DNA of 64,000 bases from Cavia porcellus (lineage: Eukaryota > Chordata > Mammalia > Rodentia > Caviidae): contig NW_026947493.1 of assembly GCF_034190915.1 (NCBI RefSeq), positions 43,518,501-43,582,500 on the forward strand, in the 5' to 3' direction. Below the pieces are notes generated by a model. The model had not been told where the DNA came from. It did not search any database and worked only from the letters and a program-made list of their open reading frames with translations. Each line of letters opens with the position of its first letter. Position 1 is the first letter of the stretch. Below are positions 1 through 24,480 of the stretch, one piece after another. The position numbers and the translations under genes were made by a program.

Positions 1-184
1 GTTTGTTCTATGATTTTGGGGAAGATGGCTGTGTTCATGTTCCTCACCTGATACAGAGTTCCCCAACAGAAACAAAATTTTGCCGAATGCTTGTTTGCAA
101 ACCGAACTGTCTGGTGAACACAGGTGTTCATGAAGCAAGGTACCACTGCATTTGTTATTATAGGTGCCCTTTTTTTTTTTTTCT

Positions 185-294
185 TTAAGACAGGGTCTCG
201 CTTCATAGTGCAGGCTGGCTTCAAACGCTTCGTGATCTTTCTGCCTTAGCCTCCCAAGCTTTGGGATTACAGATGTGCACCAGTATGCCCAGTT
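185..294 (-). mobile_element. B1 SINE
   Basis: AGACAGGGTCTCGCTTCATA to GGGATTACAGATGTGCACC on the plus strand marks an inverted B1. Confidence 0.8.
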
Positions 295-430
295 TATGGG
301 GGGTTTCAGAGTACACAGATGTGATGCTAGGATCTGGGCCTCCTGCAGATTAGATGGGAGGGCTGAGGCATGTCTCCTGTCTTCTGAAAATGAGAAAGGA
401 TGGCAATAATATCTACCCAAGGCTATTGTG

Positions 431-476
431 GGCATACATATATATATATATGTAGAGAGAGAGAGAGAGAGAGAGA
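431..476. repeat. TA then GA simple repeat
   Basis: ATATATATATAT directly followed by GAGAGAGAGA. Confidence 0.9.
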
Positions 477-2379
477 ATCAAAAAAGTGTATGTCAGGAAA
501 GAAAAAATTTGTATAAATATGTTAATACATTGAGACAACATGAGATTAATACAAGTTACCTTTCACCCCTACAATTATAAGGTTCTCAAAGTACTTGTCA
601 TTAGCTTCAAACATTTATTAATATGGTGAACTGCTAAAGTGTACACATTTTTTTGTGGTCTGCCTCTTTCTACATATGCTTAGTAATCGTCAGCTAATTT
701 TATTGTTTCTTAAACTTTTAGAATTAATTCTTATGACAACATTTATTATTATTTTTTTTTACCTTTTCTGGTTATAAAGTCAATGGTCGTTACAGAGTAT
801 CTGGAAAATTTATAGTAGTATAAAGAAGAAATTAATACACCTATAATCCTTCCAACTAGCTATAAGCAGTTATATTTTAAAGTAACACTATATCCTTATA
901 TATACACACCTACATTTGAAAAACTGGAATATTAATGTATACTATTTTTTTCTATAAAGTTATATACTTCTTAAAAAGAAAGAAATTTAATACCTCTACG
1001 TGTGCTTTTAACTATAAAGTCAGAAATTAAGGGGTATAAATTTTGGCTAACTTTTACATTCTGTTTCTCAAAGTCTTCAGTAGAAGAAAGTAAAGATTAG
1101 ATTAATTGTGTGGCAAAAATTATGGTACACTATTTGTTAACTTTGCAAGACAGTAAGTACATTAAAAATATAGATCTATCACCAAATAGGAAAAATTATT
1201 TGTTGTCATCACAGCTACTTTGGAAGATTCTTTAAAATGCTACTTGTTCTTCCAATGACTTTATATATAATATTTAAAATAATATATTAATTTTGTCCAG
1301 ATGTTTGTGGTTTATGAAACTAATTTTTTTTCTACTATAGACTTGGAAAAAGCTTTAAGGTTTACAGATCACTTCATAATTTCAAGATTTGAGTACTCAA
1401 GCTATGAAAATCTGGGCTACTGGAAACCATCGTGCTATTAAAATGACAATAAAATATATACAAGAGCATTTCAAATGCATAGAGAATAAGGGATGAATTT
1501 CCTAAATTAGAAAATAACGTTTTTTTCTAATAGTTTCAAGTTACATGCTGTAATTAACTGCTCTAGCTGAGGAAAGAGGAAAGTTGTACATTTTCTTAAA
1601 ATGTTATAGTTAACTATATGTAAAGCCACAAGAAGGGAGAAATTTAATTTTCTTTGATTACCATATGCACACATGCAATACTGAAACACAGAAAGTCATA
1701 AGGCTGAGTAGGTGTAGATGTGCTTGCCTTTAAAGTTCAATGTACCAAAGTATTAATAATTTATTGAGACTTTATTATATGCCAGGCACATAGCTAAATG
1801 CTTTAAAGTACCAAATTTTCCTGTGTACTTAATTATGTATGTAATAAAGGTTCAATCACATTAACTTTCTGAAGGTCACTCAAAAATAAAATAATAGTTG
1901 TTTTTAAACCTAGGTTTAAATTCCAAGTGCCATGGTTTTAGGCACTGTTCGAACTACAATATATGGAATAACCCACTATTTTCAAAAAGTAAAAAAACTG
2001 TTCCTCAGTCCTAACTATATTTATTACTCAATATATTAGTCTTTAATGAAATATCAGAAAATATATGTACATATATAAAATATATATACACACACACATT
2101 TTTTCCCCCCTTCCCCTGTCCATCCAGCATCTGTTCTTTTAGGGTAATGATCTTTTGATTTCTCCTTAGGGATCTTATCTTTCCCTACTTAGTCCCTGTA
2201 TTCCTGAAGAAGTTGCCTCTGTCCCAACCCAGCAGTAAAATATTTGTCCTAGCTCAACCACTCATTCTTTCGCCCACTGGAGGCCCAATGATGGGTATGT
2301 GTCCTAAGCCCATCAGACACAGCAAACCAAAGCTTTGTCTCAAATATGCATTCCCTCCCCTGCCTCCCTCCCTCCTCTT

Positions 2380-2493
2380 TTTGAGGCTGGGTCTTGCTAT
2401 GCAGTTTAAGCTGGCCTTGAGCTCACAATAATCCTCCTGTCTCAGTCTCCCAAGTCCTGGATTACAGGGGCACGCCACTACACTGGGCTTTGA
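2380..2493 (-). mobile_element. B1 SINE
   Basis: Inverted B1: TTTGAGGCTGGGTCTTGCT to CCCAAGTCCTGGATTACAGG. Confidence 0.8.
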
Positions 2494-3042
2494 TTTTCTC
2501 TTAAATGGACAGGCTGGAGGATCTGGAGCTAATGCTGTTCCTATCCTTTCAAATGAAGACTGAAGATAAACTTGATAAAGCTGAGAAAAAAAAAGAACAC
2601 TTTGTAATATTACTTGAATGCAAACTTAGCTGTGCTTGATGTAAATTCTACTAGACTTAGCAACTTACATAATTTCCTTTCTCATTTCTCTGAATATCCT
2701 GTTACTTATAATCAGAGTCCTACTTGAGACAGCTACCTGTTATCTGCTGTAACAGAAATAGTGTTTGTGTATTCTCCTCTATAAGTCTCTTTATGGCAGG
2801 CACAGATCTCACCCTGGACTGGCCACTCTATTTGCCATAGAGATTTGGTCTCTCTGGCACATGATATAGGCCCTAGATTGGCCCAGCATCCTGATCCAGC
2901 TCTGGGGTGTAAAATCTCATTCTGGACATGGGTTCTTGGCTAAGTCAGGCACAGCCTTTCTGGGAAGTGGGGTTTTACGTATTAACAGCCTTTGTAGCTT
3001 AGATAAAATTAAAATGCCATACCTTGGTAGTATAGTACTTAC

Positions 3043-14830
<11,788 letters not shown>

Positions 14831-16350
14831 TGTTAGATGTGGGTGGAGCAAAAGAGCAGAGGTAAAAGTGTTTTTTATATGCATGCAGGTATCTGAAAAA
14901 GTACGTTGCAAGACTGAAAAGTAAGGATGTCTTGGGAAAGTTTGAGATGTAAGTAGTTGTGGATGTTGAGTTTTTGGAAAGGAAGATAAACATGCCATCT
15001 ATTTTAAAATGATTGCACGTGGATAAATCTTGCGGGCTCGTGGCGGTTTGGTATTTCGCGCCTACCAGTAGATGTGCCCTCACTGGTGTTGTGAGGAGAC
15101 TGAACACGCGTGAATTGCTAAGGTCATAACTTTTGACGTATTTATAAAGTTGAAATCTATATGTGTTATGAACTATTGTTCTGCAAATGACCAGCACTCA
15201 GTTTTATATGTAGGTTCCAGGTTAGTCTTCAGTTCGCTCCTGTGACCTGCCTTTGGAGTTAATTCCAGCAACTCGTTTCTTCTGACAGTTAATAAGATGT
15301 TTCATTGCTTCATGTATTAGATTGCTCAGTCCCATCTCTCCTTTCTCACTGGATTCTAAATTTCAAAGCACAGACCAAGCCTGTGTTTATTTTTTATCCT
15401 TAACGTCTGCAAGTATTTAATAGCAGTTTTTATGAGGTTAAGGGAAGCATTCCAGTTCTTCATAAGCCAGTCTTTACGAGCTTCTTCAATTTAATCTCTT
15501 TAGTCCTTCCTGGAGCTTTTTGTCCCATCATTGCCAGTACACTGACTGGCTTAGTAGGGCAGTATGTATTCAGCATTGCTGGAAATGCGGTTCTCTTGAC
15601 ATTCTGCCAGGGAGCTCCTATTGATCTTTAATAACGCACTAAGAGATCGCTACCATGCATCTTTTCTGGACTTTTCCCTGTAACTGTATATTTTATGCTG
15701 CCTCTAATGCTCTGTAGCTGCTTTTATAATTGTCAGCTTGTAATGAATTTATGTCGAAAATTTCCTTTTCACTGTAACTTTTGAGTCTTTCACTTCTAGT
15801 GTATGGTGCATCACATAGTTAAAAGCAGAAACAGAATTAATGACTACACACAACAGCATGTGGTTTAGACATTTATTTCATCTGGAGATTATTTTTCTTT
15901 AAAACTACCTTATAAGAGGAATCAGGAGTGGTGGTACATGCCTGGGAGGCTGAAGCAGGAGAATCTTAAGTTGGAGCCCAATCTTAAGTTGGACACTTTA
16001 ACGACTTAGCAAGACGTTGTCTCAAAATAAAAAATAGGAGCTGGAGATGTGGTTTAATGTGAAGACCTTGAGTCCGAGCCTCAATACAAAAAGGAAAACA
16101 AAACCCAACAAACTTACAATGGAAGTTAGGATAAAGTAGGGTCCTTAGAATACATTAGTAACAACAGTTAAACTCTCATAGGAAGGTAGATATCGCTTTT
16201 CTAATGGTAGTATCTGGCCCCTAGATTAAACTGAATAAAACGTTGAAGTTGTAATGAAAGCCCAGGACACAACGTTGACCAGACTCCTGGGCTAGGAGTA
16301 ATGCTTTGGGGAAATATGCTACGACTTTCCCTCACTTTTTTCCTTTCTAG
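14831..16350. other. Intergenic spacer between COPS5 and the CpG island
   Basis: About 1.5 kb without a supportable gene. A degenerate composite SINE lies at 15928-16100. The open frames on the minus strand here are short and lack family features. The head-to-head spacing of roughly 2 kb agrees with the COPS5-CSPP1 arrangement known in other mammals. Confidence 0.6.
15928..16100 (+). mobile_element. Composite B1+ID SINE (B1-dID type), degenerate
   Basis: A B1 half (GTGGTACATGCCTGGGAGGC) is joined to an ID half (GGAGCTGGAGATGTGGTTTA). An internal duplication of AATCTTAAGTTGGA is present. Confidence 0.65.
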
Positions 16351-17460
16351 GATCAGACACTTCCTAGACCGGCCGGCCCGTGGGGATGAGGTTCGGGAGG
16401 GGCTGGAATCAACTTTAACCTTAGCTCCCAAGATTTAACGGTCTAAACGCTGCAGAGGAACTAGGTGGTTGAGCAGGCTAGCCTTGCGAGCGGCTGGGAT
16501 GTAGTGCGACCTCCCAGAGGGCTGGGGGCGCCCTCCACTGCGCGGCTTTCCCAGCCGCTCCAGCGGGGCGGGGCCGCGCCCGGCAGTTGGCCAAAGCCTG
16601 GCGGAGGGATGGGCCTGGGAGGCGGGGCGGCTTGTCACAGGGTTTCTGCGCCGGGCAGGGAGCGGAGAACCGCGCTGGGTCGCTGCGCGTGGCCCCCGGC
16701 CCTGAGCCTGCTTTCTGGAATAAGAGTCCGCCGGCCGGGGTCGGTGAGCAGGCCTGGCGGGGTGCGGCCGAGGTCGTGCGGGGCGAGAGTTCCAGAGCTG
16801 GACTCCGGGCTGCGGGCGGGGGCCCGGACCGAGGGCTGAATTCGCGTGGCGACCGGGCCGGCGGGCCCAGAGTTACAGACGCTGGAGTTAGGGGTTTGAG
16901 GTGGGGATCGGGAGCCTGCTGGGCTTGACGAGGGGAGGTCCCGGAGTCATGGAGATCGAGGCTTGGAATTTCGGGGCTGCCTGGGCTGCACCTACTGGAT
17001 TACGGGACTTGGGGGCGGGGTTCCCTGATGAAGGGGTCTTCGGCCGCCTGACTGGGGTGGTGCCGAAATTAACCGCGTCTGGGCTGTGCGTTCCGGCAGC
17101 TGTCCCGGGGTGGTGTCTAGGTTACGGAGGCCAGGATTTCCTATGGGTGGGCAGGGAGCTTGCGTCTGCCGGCCGCAGTCGGTCCCCTGGTTACACGGAC
17201 TGGACTCTCGGGCCGCCGCTGTCTTGGCCCAGGTTGGTGTTGAGAACCAGTTGCCTGACAACGCGCTGACGCTTTCTAGAGTCAGCCACTCCCAGCACCC
17301 AGAGACCGGCGCACCCTACCTCCGCGGAGGTCAGGCCGCTGCTGCCAGGCTAAGCCTCCCAGAGCGGCGGAGGCGGCGTCATCGTCCTCCTCCTCCCCTT
17401 CCTCCTCCTCGGGAATGGTTAATGTTTAACGCTTGTTTACTAGTGAACCGCGGCACTGCT
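16350..17460 (+). promoter_or_regulatory. CSPP1: CpG island, probable CSPP1 promoter and first exon
   Basis: A sharp rise in GC and CpG density. GC boxes are at about 16564-16574 (GGGGCGGGGCC) and 16622-16630, and a CTCC-rich tract at 17385-17412. It lies at the expected distance from COPS5 for the CSPP1 5' end. The reading frames seen here are GC-driven and resemble no protein. The transcription start cannot be fixed by eye. Confidence 0.65.
16640..16743 (+). other. CSPP1: Candidate CSPP1 non-coding exon 1
   Basis: A consensus donor (GGTCG/GTGAGCAG) follows 16743 inside the CpG island. It is the best-looking donor downstream of the GC boxes and would splice to the start-codon exon near 25653. 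The left border is arbitrary. This is inference from position and donor strength only; other donors in the island cannot be excluded. Confidence 0.3.
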
Positions 17461-19492
17461 CTTAATGCTTTGCTTTGCAAGTAAAAATGTTCACCTTATC
17501 CCCTATGAGATCGGTGCTGGTATTTATCCTCCGCTTTCCACCCCTTGGTTAACTGGTCACTTGAACTTGAGCCTCTTCTTTAAAACTGCTTTGATTTTTA
17601 GGACTTACCTGGAATTTAATTCAGTTTTCATTGACTATTAGCCATGGGACACATTTTTTGAGAGAGTCTAGTTCTCAAGATTATAGGATTAAAAACTTAA
17701 ATTTGGGGGAAGACGTGATGCTGAAGTGAACCATCAGGTTTTCAAACACTGTAAAATGCAGAAGCGTGAAAGCATCCTGAGAGGCTCTATTTTATATGAA
17801 AGAATAGCTTGTCATATGGACAAGCAAAAGGAATCCCTTGGAAACCTGTAAGGTGTTTCCTTTTCTCCTTGTCGTTCTCTGGTTTTTTTTGGTGGTTTAG
17901 TATCTGCTGAAATGCTCTACAAGAGGAACTTTTGAGGCAGGGAGCCGGTGGGTTTAGGGAAGGTAATTTTAAACAGGGTGCTTTCAGGATGGTGTTTCTG
18001 AAAGTGAGGTTTTCAGATATATAGATTTAAGTGTTATAAACTTAAACAAATTTCAAATTTTTAACATCATCCCAACATACGTTGTGTTCTTTTCTGAAAG
18101 GTAGAAATATTTGGGCAATTTCGCATAACCCAAAAGCTATCTAATGTATGCTGCTGCCCCTAGTCACCGTTAGTGATGCTAGAAGACTTCAAGATGGTTT
18201 TAGTATAGTTTTCATTTTTTTCTTTGTGTCCTCCTTTGGTCTCCAACCTCTGTCTCTTTCCCCTAGTTTGTAGTACTGTATTACTTTTTGTTGGTATTTA
18301 GATTTGTCAAACTTTAGGGATACTTTTGGGAATTTTCTCGTGTGTATGGCATCTGTCAGGAGAAAAAGAACCTTTAATTTGGTGGGAGACCTCCAGATAG
18401 ATAAAGTGGGAAACATTTTTCTGGTCACCGCCGCCCTTTCAAGAGCTCTTTCACAGGCTCTTCTCCCACCCCAGCCTACATGTTATCACTTCTATATTTG
18501 GTTCTATTTATTCTAGTATCTTTTCCCCTAGCAGCCTTTTCATAATTTAACTGCTATTAAATTTAAATACTGCTAAACCTTTATGTGGAGCTTGGGTTTT
18601 ATTGAGTCCCACATGTATTTAAATTGTTTTCTTAATATCTCTACTGGATCCTGTATATCACATTCAACCTGTAAAACCCTGTCTGGCTATACTGTGAGTC
18701 ACTGTGGCATGGAACATTAAACTTACCTAAACTTGATGGTAAAGACCATGTTTTATTCATCTTATTCCCCTAGCATGTAGCACAAAGTCTTGCTTTAGGA
18801 GGGCAGTATTTCCTGTTTCTCTTGCTTCGATAGCAGAAAGAAAATTGACACTCTGCTTGGAGAGGGAAAAGAGTAGAGCATTTTCCTGCTCTTTGTGATT
18901 TATGAAATTGAGGAAAGGAATTAGGTATGCTCATGTTTCTGTGTCCTTTTGTGTTTTGGATTTGCCTAGTCTTAGCAGAATGGATAAGTTATGCTCTTCA
19001 TATATTTCTTTTCATATAAAAAGCACTAGTAGCCTAAACTTATGATTTAGAGGTGTTGTATTTGGAGGTCTGCCTCTTTTTTTTTAAGATCCTGGGAACT
19101 GAACTGGTAGCCTCAAGCATGCCAAGCGGGTGCTCCCACACTGAGGTAGACACCATCAGCAGAAGGAGGCTTTCTTTTTGAAAAGTGAATGTTTATACAC
19201 AGAATGACTATGGAAATACAGTAATTAATAAATAACTTAGTGATTCTAAATGTCAGGTTTTGTGCCATATATATTAATGTATTTTATTTTTTCTTCATAA
19301 CAGTCTTGGAGTAGGTAGCATTTTCATTTTATAGATGAGGAATTTTAGGTATATATAGAGAAGGAATGAGCCTGACACATCAATCACATTGTATCAATAA
19401 ACGATGGAAATGAATTTCAAAGTCTAGGTCTTTCGGAAAAACTGAAAACTCTCTGCATACTGTGTAAATGCCTGTTCAGAATACTTGAGAAA

Positions 19493-19635
19493 GCCTGATG
19501 TGGTGGTGCATACTTGTAATCCCAGAATTTAGGAGACTGAGGCAGGAGGATCACCATGAGTTCCAGTCCAGCCTCGATTACAGAAGTGAGTTCAGTGAGA
19601 CCATGTCTCAAAAAAAAACTCCAAATAAACAAAAA
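19493..19635 (+). mobile_element. B1 SINE
   Basis: GCCTGATGTGGTGGTGCATA to ACCATGTCTCAAAAAAAAAC. Confidence 0.8.
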
Positions 19636-20831
19636 ACCAAAATAGCTTTGGAAAAATATCTGTTAATAATATTGTGAAAAAAGTTGTGAGTGATATATTG
19701 TAGATTGTGAGGAAGATAGTCCCATTTAGGTTTCTTTCAGTTGATTTTTCTGGCAATTTAATCCATAAGTTATAAACATTCTTACTGTATTTTGCACATA
19801 GGTTCTCCCCATCACCCCACTCTTTTATTTACTAAGTAATTGGTGAATAATTTTATAGCTGAAATGGTTCTGTGTAAGTTGTCAAGTGCTTTTAAGAGTG
19901 AGGAAAAGTGTCCATGACAACTAGAGATTGGCTTGTTTTGTCTAGGAGTTGTTTATTAGGAATTAGCCTGACCTGGTAGTGGCTTAGTGTCTTTCTGCTG
20001 AAGATAAACAATTCTGTAGAATTTTAACATCAAAATAAGATGAATCAAGAGATGAACAAATATTTCACAGATAAAATATGAAATAGTGTATAAATCAGTA
20101 GTTCCCAAACTTTCTGCCATCAGGAACAGGTTTTGTGAAGGCAGTTTTTCCATGGATAAGGGTTTTGGGATAGTTTTAGGATGATTCAAAAGCATTACAT
20201 TTATCACGTACTTTGTTATTACATTGTAATATATATAGTAAAATAATTACACACTTCACTATAATACAGGATTGGGTAAATAAATAAAATAATGAATGGG
20301 CCATGTGCAGACTAAAATAAGTATTGGATTTTAAGTAAAATCTTACCACTTTTATGTAGCTTGTCACTTGCCATTTACTGATAAGATTTCAGTATGAGTT
20401 TGGGAGCAATTATTATTTTTCTGCACAGTTAAACCTCTGCTAATGTTAATGTGTATTTGTAATCTTTCCTCAGTCTCAGCTCCACCTCAGATCATCAGTC
20501 ATTAGATTTTCAACTTAGATCCTATGCTTGTGCAGTTCATACCAGGGTTTGTTGCTGCTATGAAAATTTAGTGCTGCTGCTGATCTGACAAGAGATGGAC
20601 CTCAGGTCATAATGTGAGTGATGGGAAGCAGCTGTAAATAGGGATCACGCTTCACTCTCCCTGGCAGTTCACCTCCTATTGTGCAACCTGGTTCTTAACA
20701 AGCCCCTGACTGGTCCCTCACAGCTACAAAGTACCAAACAGTCCTTCTTCAAGCTGGTAGAAATGACCTGTGTTTCTTTACAGGTGTAGCCTCATGCTAT
20801 CAGTAAAATTTATTAAGATGTCCAATCCTAT

Positions 20832-20930
20832 AGCCTAGGTAGTACATGCCTGTAATTCCAGCACTTGATAGGCAGAGACAAGAGGATCACTACCACAAGT
20901 TAGAGGCATTTCTGCTTAAATTCTGTGTGA
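20832..20930 (+). mobile_element. B1 SINE, 3'-degenerate
   Basis: AGCCTAGGTAGTACATGCCT followed by weakly matching sequence. Confidence 0.6.
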
Positions 20931-21242
20931 AATCCTTTGGCAAGATACATGTATTATCTCATCAATTTTATTTCTGTCACATATTTAGGAAAATTAGAAT
21001 TTTAAAAAGTGATTTTTTTTCTACTTGAAAACTTATTTGCTGTTGAGCTATTTTGAATATTTACTAGGAAGTTTTTCATGACAAATAGCAAGCTAATAGT
21101 GACCAAAATATATTAACTTTTGTTGGTTTGGGATATAGTTTGGTAAAACTATACTTTAAAATTAATGTTCTTTTTGGAAGTAGTAATGGCATGAAATTTA
21201 TATTATGTATTGCTTTATCGATAACAGTTTCAATGTTTTTCT

Positions 21243-21339
21243 TTTCTTTTTTTTTTTTTTTTTTGTTACTAGGGATCGAACTCATGACCTTGCACTTGCC
21301 AGGCAGGTGCGTATGCCACTGAGCTAAATTCCCAGCCCC
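21243..21339 (-). mobile_element. ID-like SINE
   Basis: Antisense copy behind a long T run. Similar sequence, AATGTTTTTCTTT against AAAGTTTTTCTTT, flanks it as a probable target duplication. Confidence 0.83.
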
Positions 21340-21351
21340 AAAGTTTTTCTT

Positions 21352-21525
21352 TTTGATACTAGAGATTGAACCCAGATGTGCTCTACCACTGAGCTATATC
21401 CTCAGCCTTTTTAATTTTTTGCTTTCTTGAGACAGCATCTCTCTAAGATTTTCAGATTTGACTACAACTTGTGATCTTATTGCCTTAGCCCCCAGTACCT
21501 GAGATTATGGGCATGTACCACCACA
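21352..21525 (-). mobile_element. Composite B1+ID SINE
   Basis: On the plus strand the inverted ID half (CTACCACTGAGCTATATCCT) precedes the inverted B1 half (TTGAGACAGCATCTCTCTAA). Confidence 0.7.
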
Positions 21526-22128
21526 TATTCAACATACTGTGTTTGGTAAAGCATATACTTCTACATTTTTACGGATTCTCATTTTTTCCAAAATGTTACA
21601 TTCACTGGACACATTCTTTTTCTTTAAATTTTTTGCATTTGAAATTATTTATCAGTTCTTTTGTAGTTTTTCCCTCTTTTCCTTCACTAATTAAATTGAC
21701 CAGAGTTTTAAAATATCCTTTTACTCATTCCTTCTATGTATTTTTTCCTAGCTTCAATTTTGTCACCTCTGCAAGTAAACATTGCCCAGCATTTAGTTCT
21801 GGGTCATTGTTTGTGCTCACTTACTAGGGCCTTGGCTATTATGTTTAATATAGTTAACTCTTAAGCAAATGTCTCTATTGTGGTCACTACCTTGAATTTG
21901 AGTCTTGAAGTTTCTAACCATCTGCTGGAAATTTCCATTAGTACATTTTATAACTTCAGCTTAATTTATATAAATCAAACCTTTCCAAACTAGCCAGTTT
22001 GTTTCATGCAGGATTCTGTGCACGTTTTGTTTCTAGGCCTTAACATGTTAGTCACTAGATTTTCTAAAACTCTGCTTTAAGAAAAATTCTAGTTTCAGTG
22101 AGAGTAGGGTTTTTTGTTTTCTTTAAAT

Positions 22129-22262
22129 GGTGATGGCTCCTGTGGTGGCACATGCCTCTAATCCCAGCCATAGAGGCCAGGCAAGGAGGCTCACTGTGAG
22201 TTTGAGGCCAGCCTGAACTCCTTGTGAGACCTTGTTTCAAAAAACCAACCAAACAAACAAAG
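22129..22262 (+). mobile_element. B1 SINE
   Basis: GTGGTGGCACATGCCTCTAA to GAGACCTTGTTTCAAAAAAC, then an ACCAAACAAACA tail. Confidence 0.8.
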
Positions 22263-22335
22263 CAGCTCCCAAACCCAAAGCCAGGTGTGATGGTGCATGC
22301 CTATAATCCCAGCTACTCAGGAGGTTTTTTTTTTT

Positions 22336-22500
22336 TTTTTTCTTCCTCTGTGGTGGTACTGGGGATTGAGCCCAGGACCTACATCCCTAAACCTTTTAAA
22401 AAATGTTTTATTTTGAGACACAGTCTCACTAAGCTTTGTCCAGGCTTAACTCAAACTTTTTATTCTTAGGACCCTTAGATTTTAAGTTTGTGCCATGCCT
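22336..22500 (-). mobile_element. Composite B1+ID SINE, degenerate
   Basis: Inverted ID half (GGTACTGGGGATTGAGCCC) then inverted B1 half (TTTGAGACACAGTCTCAC). It abuts a short sense B1 left end at 22278-22322. Confidence 0.65.
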
Positions 22501-22640
22501 ACTTTCTAGCTACTCTGGAGGATCAAGAATTTGAGGCAACCTGGATGATTTGAGACCCTGTCTCAAAATGAAAAGGGCTGGGGATGTAGCTCAGTGATGT
22601 AGGGCAGCTCTGGGTTCTATTTCTAGTACCATACAGACAC
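22501..22640 (+). mobile_element. Composite B1+ID SINE
   Basis: A partial B1 ending GAGACCCTGTCTCAAAATG runs straight into GGGCTGGGGATGTAGCTCAG. Confidence 0.7.
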
Positions 22641-22972
22641 GTAGGCCAGACACATACGCGCATGCACACACATGCATACACACAAACTACCTGAATGTTA
22701 TATTCATATAGTGAAAAAAAAATTGAACCTTTTACCTTCCATACCAAACATTAACCTTAAATGGCTCGTAGGCTTTAATCGAGAGAGGAATTTTTAAAAA
22801 GTTCTAAGAAAACAAAAGCGCATATTGAGTTAGGTGAAGATTTCTTTGATATCATAAAGCTCAAACAATAAATTGATTGAAACTGATGAAACATTCGTAA
22901 ATTGGACTTGATAAAAATTAAAAACTTTGGCTATTAAGATAATATCATTAAGAAAAATTTGCAGGGCCAGCA

Positions 22973-23055
22973 ATATAGCTTAGTGGCCCAGAGCCTGCCA
23001 ATCACGTGCTAGATTGTGAACTCGATACCCAGTACCAAAAAAAAGAAAAGAAAAT
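22973..23055 (+). mobile_element. Diverged ID-like SINE inside L1
   Basis: GCCAGCAATATAGCTTAGTG with a degenerate B box (GAACTCGATACCC) and an A-rich tail; it interrupts the L1 3' fragment. Confidence 0.7.
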
Positions 23056-23244
23056 TTACAAACCACAGCCTTGGAGAAAATATTTAAAAACATATTTGAT
23101 AGGAAAAAACAATTTGATTATTAAAATGGGCTGAATATTTGAATAGACATTTAGCCAATGGCTATGAGTATGTGAATGGTAAACACATGAAAACATCGTC
23201 AATAGCATAATCATTAAGAGAAATGCAAATTAAAACCACAGAGA

Positions 23245-23425
23245 GCTGGGTATGATGGTTCATACATGTAATCCCAACACTCTGGAAGGCTGAAACAGCA
23301 TAATTGCAAATTTGAACTCAATGTGGGCAGTTTAGCAATTTAGCAGACCTTGTCTTAAAAAATGAAAGAGGACTACTGATGCAGCTCAGTGCAAAGGCCC
23401 TGGGTTCAATCTCCAGTGCCATAAG
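23245..23425 (+). mobile_element. Composite B1+ID SINE inside L1
   Basis: Nearly full length: GCTGGGTATGATGGTTCAT to TTGTCTTAAAAAATGAAAG, then an ID half ending CCCTGGGTTCAATCTCCAG. It splits the L1 fragment. Confidence 0.78.
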
Positions 23426-24326
23426 AAACAAAACAAAAAGCATGTAGAGGTACTAATACATACCCATTAAAATAGCCAAAATCAAAAAGAATGAAAATAG
23501 TAAGCTTGAGGTTGTATAGAAGTTGTAACTCTTATACATTACTGATTGGAATATAAAATGATATAGCCAACACATTTTGAGGAATACCCTCAATGTATTA
23601 AACATAGAGTTTGTATGACCCTGCAGTTTTGCTAGGTCAAAGAGAATTGAAAACGTGTTCATACAAAAACCTGAATATGAGTGTTCATGACAGCATTATT
23701 AATAAATAGCCAAAATAGAAACAATCCAAATGTCTAGTAACAGATGAACACACAAAATATGCCATATCCATGTGATGGACTACAACTTAGCAGTCAAAAG
23801 CAAACACACTATTTACTACTCGATGTCTACTTACTGATAGGTGACTGCAAATATAAATCTGAGAAACAGTAGAAGAAGCCAGATAATGCTACATATTATT
23901 TGTCATCCATTTATAGGGAATTAGCAGATTAGACAAAACTATTGAAATAGAAGAGTCTCCCAAGTTCAGGAGCGAGTTTGGAATGACTGCAAAGAGGCGG
24001 AATGAGGGAGCTTCTTGAGATGGTGGAAATATACGATTGTGGTACCACTTGAACAACTGTGAATTTACTAAAACTTGTTGGTGCCACTCACTAAAGTGAG
24101 TGAATTTTTTTTATGTTACTTCTCAGTTAAAACAGCAATTTATACATTTAAAAATTCCAGGGCTTATTAACAAAATAAATTCCACATTAATGATAAACCA
24201 GTAAAGGGGATGAAGGGAAGGACTCTTGTTTATAATAGAATGAGTACTAAATAGGAGTGGTAGAATTAGAAAACTAGCTTTTTGTAGCCATAGAGCATCA
24301 GGTAGGCCCAACCAAGAGGTGTGATT

Positions 24327-24480
24327 GTAGAGCTGGGTATGGTTAGCACATGGTTGTAATCCTAGCCTTCAGGAGGCTAAGGCAGGAAGATTGAGAATTT
24401 GAGGCCAGACTGGGCTGCATAGCTAGTTCTTGGCTAATCTGGACTGGACTAAGACTCTTATCTCAAAAGGAAATATAAAG
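24327..24480 (+). mobile_element. B1 SINE
   Basis: AGCTGGGTATGGTTAGCACA with the duplicated module and a CAAAAC-type tail. Confidence 0.78.

Larger units (their letters stand above)
1..3042 (-). other. COPS5: COPS5 intron 6 (partial)
   Basis: No coding exon is seen on either strand. It is AT-rich sequence with a TA/GA simple repeat near 437-475, antisense B1 elements at 185-294 and 2380-2493, and a short CA run near 2090. The open frames here are short and show no family resemblance. Confidence 0.7.
22760..24115 (+). mobile_element. L1 3'-end fragment, broken by two SINEs
   Basis: Typical L1 3' text in sense: AGAGAAATGCAAATTAAAACC, AATAGCCAAAATAGAAACAA-like, AATGTCTAGTAACAGATGAA and TATAGGGAATTAGCAGATT-like. 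Interrupted at 22973-23055 and 23245-23425. No intact reading frame remains. Confidence 0.75.

Noticed and set aside
1..3042. COPS5 exon 7 or 8
   Set aside because: I looked on the minus strand for NADYTTGQVFDLSEK and VIKDKLFNQINIS coding text and found neither; these exons must lie left of the window.
16465..17484. Several open frames of 100+ codons in the CpG island
   Set aside because: They overlap in several frames on both strands, have GC-driven composition and no family features; long open frames are expected by chance in CpG islands.
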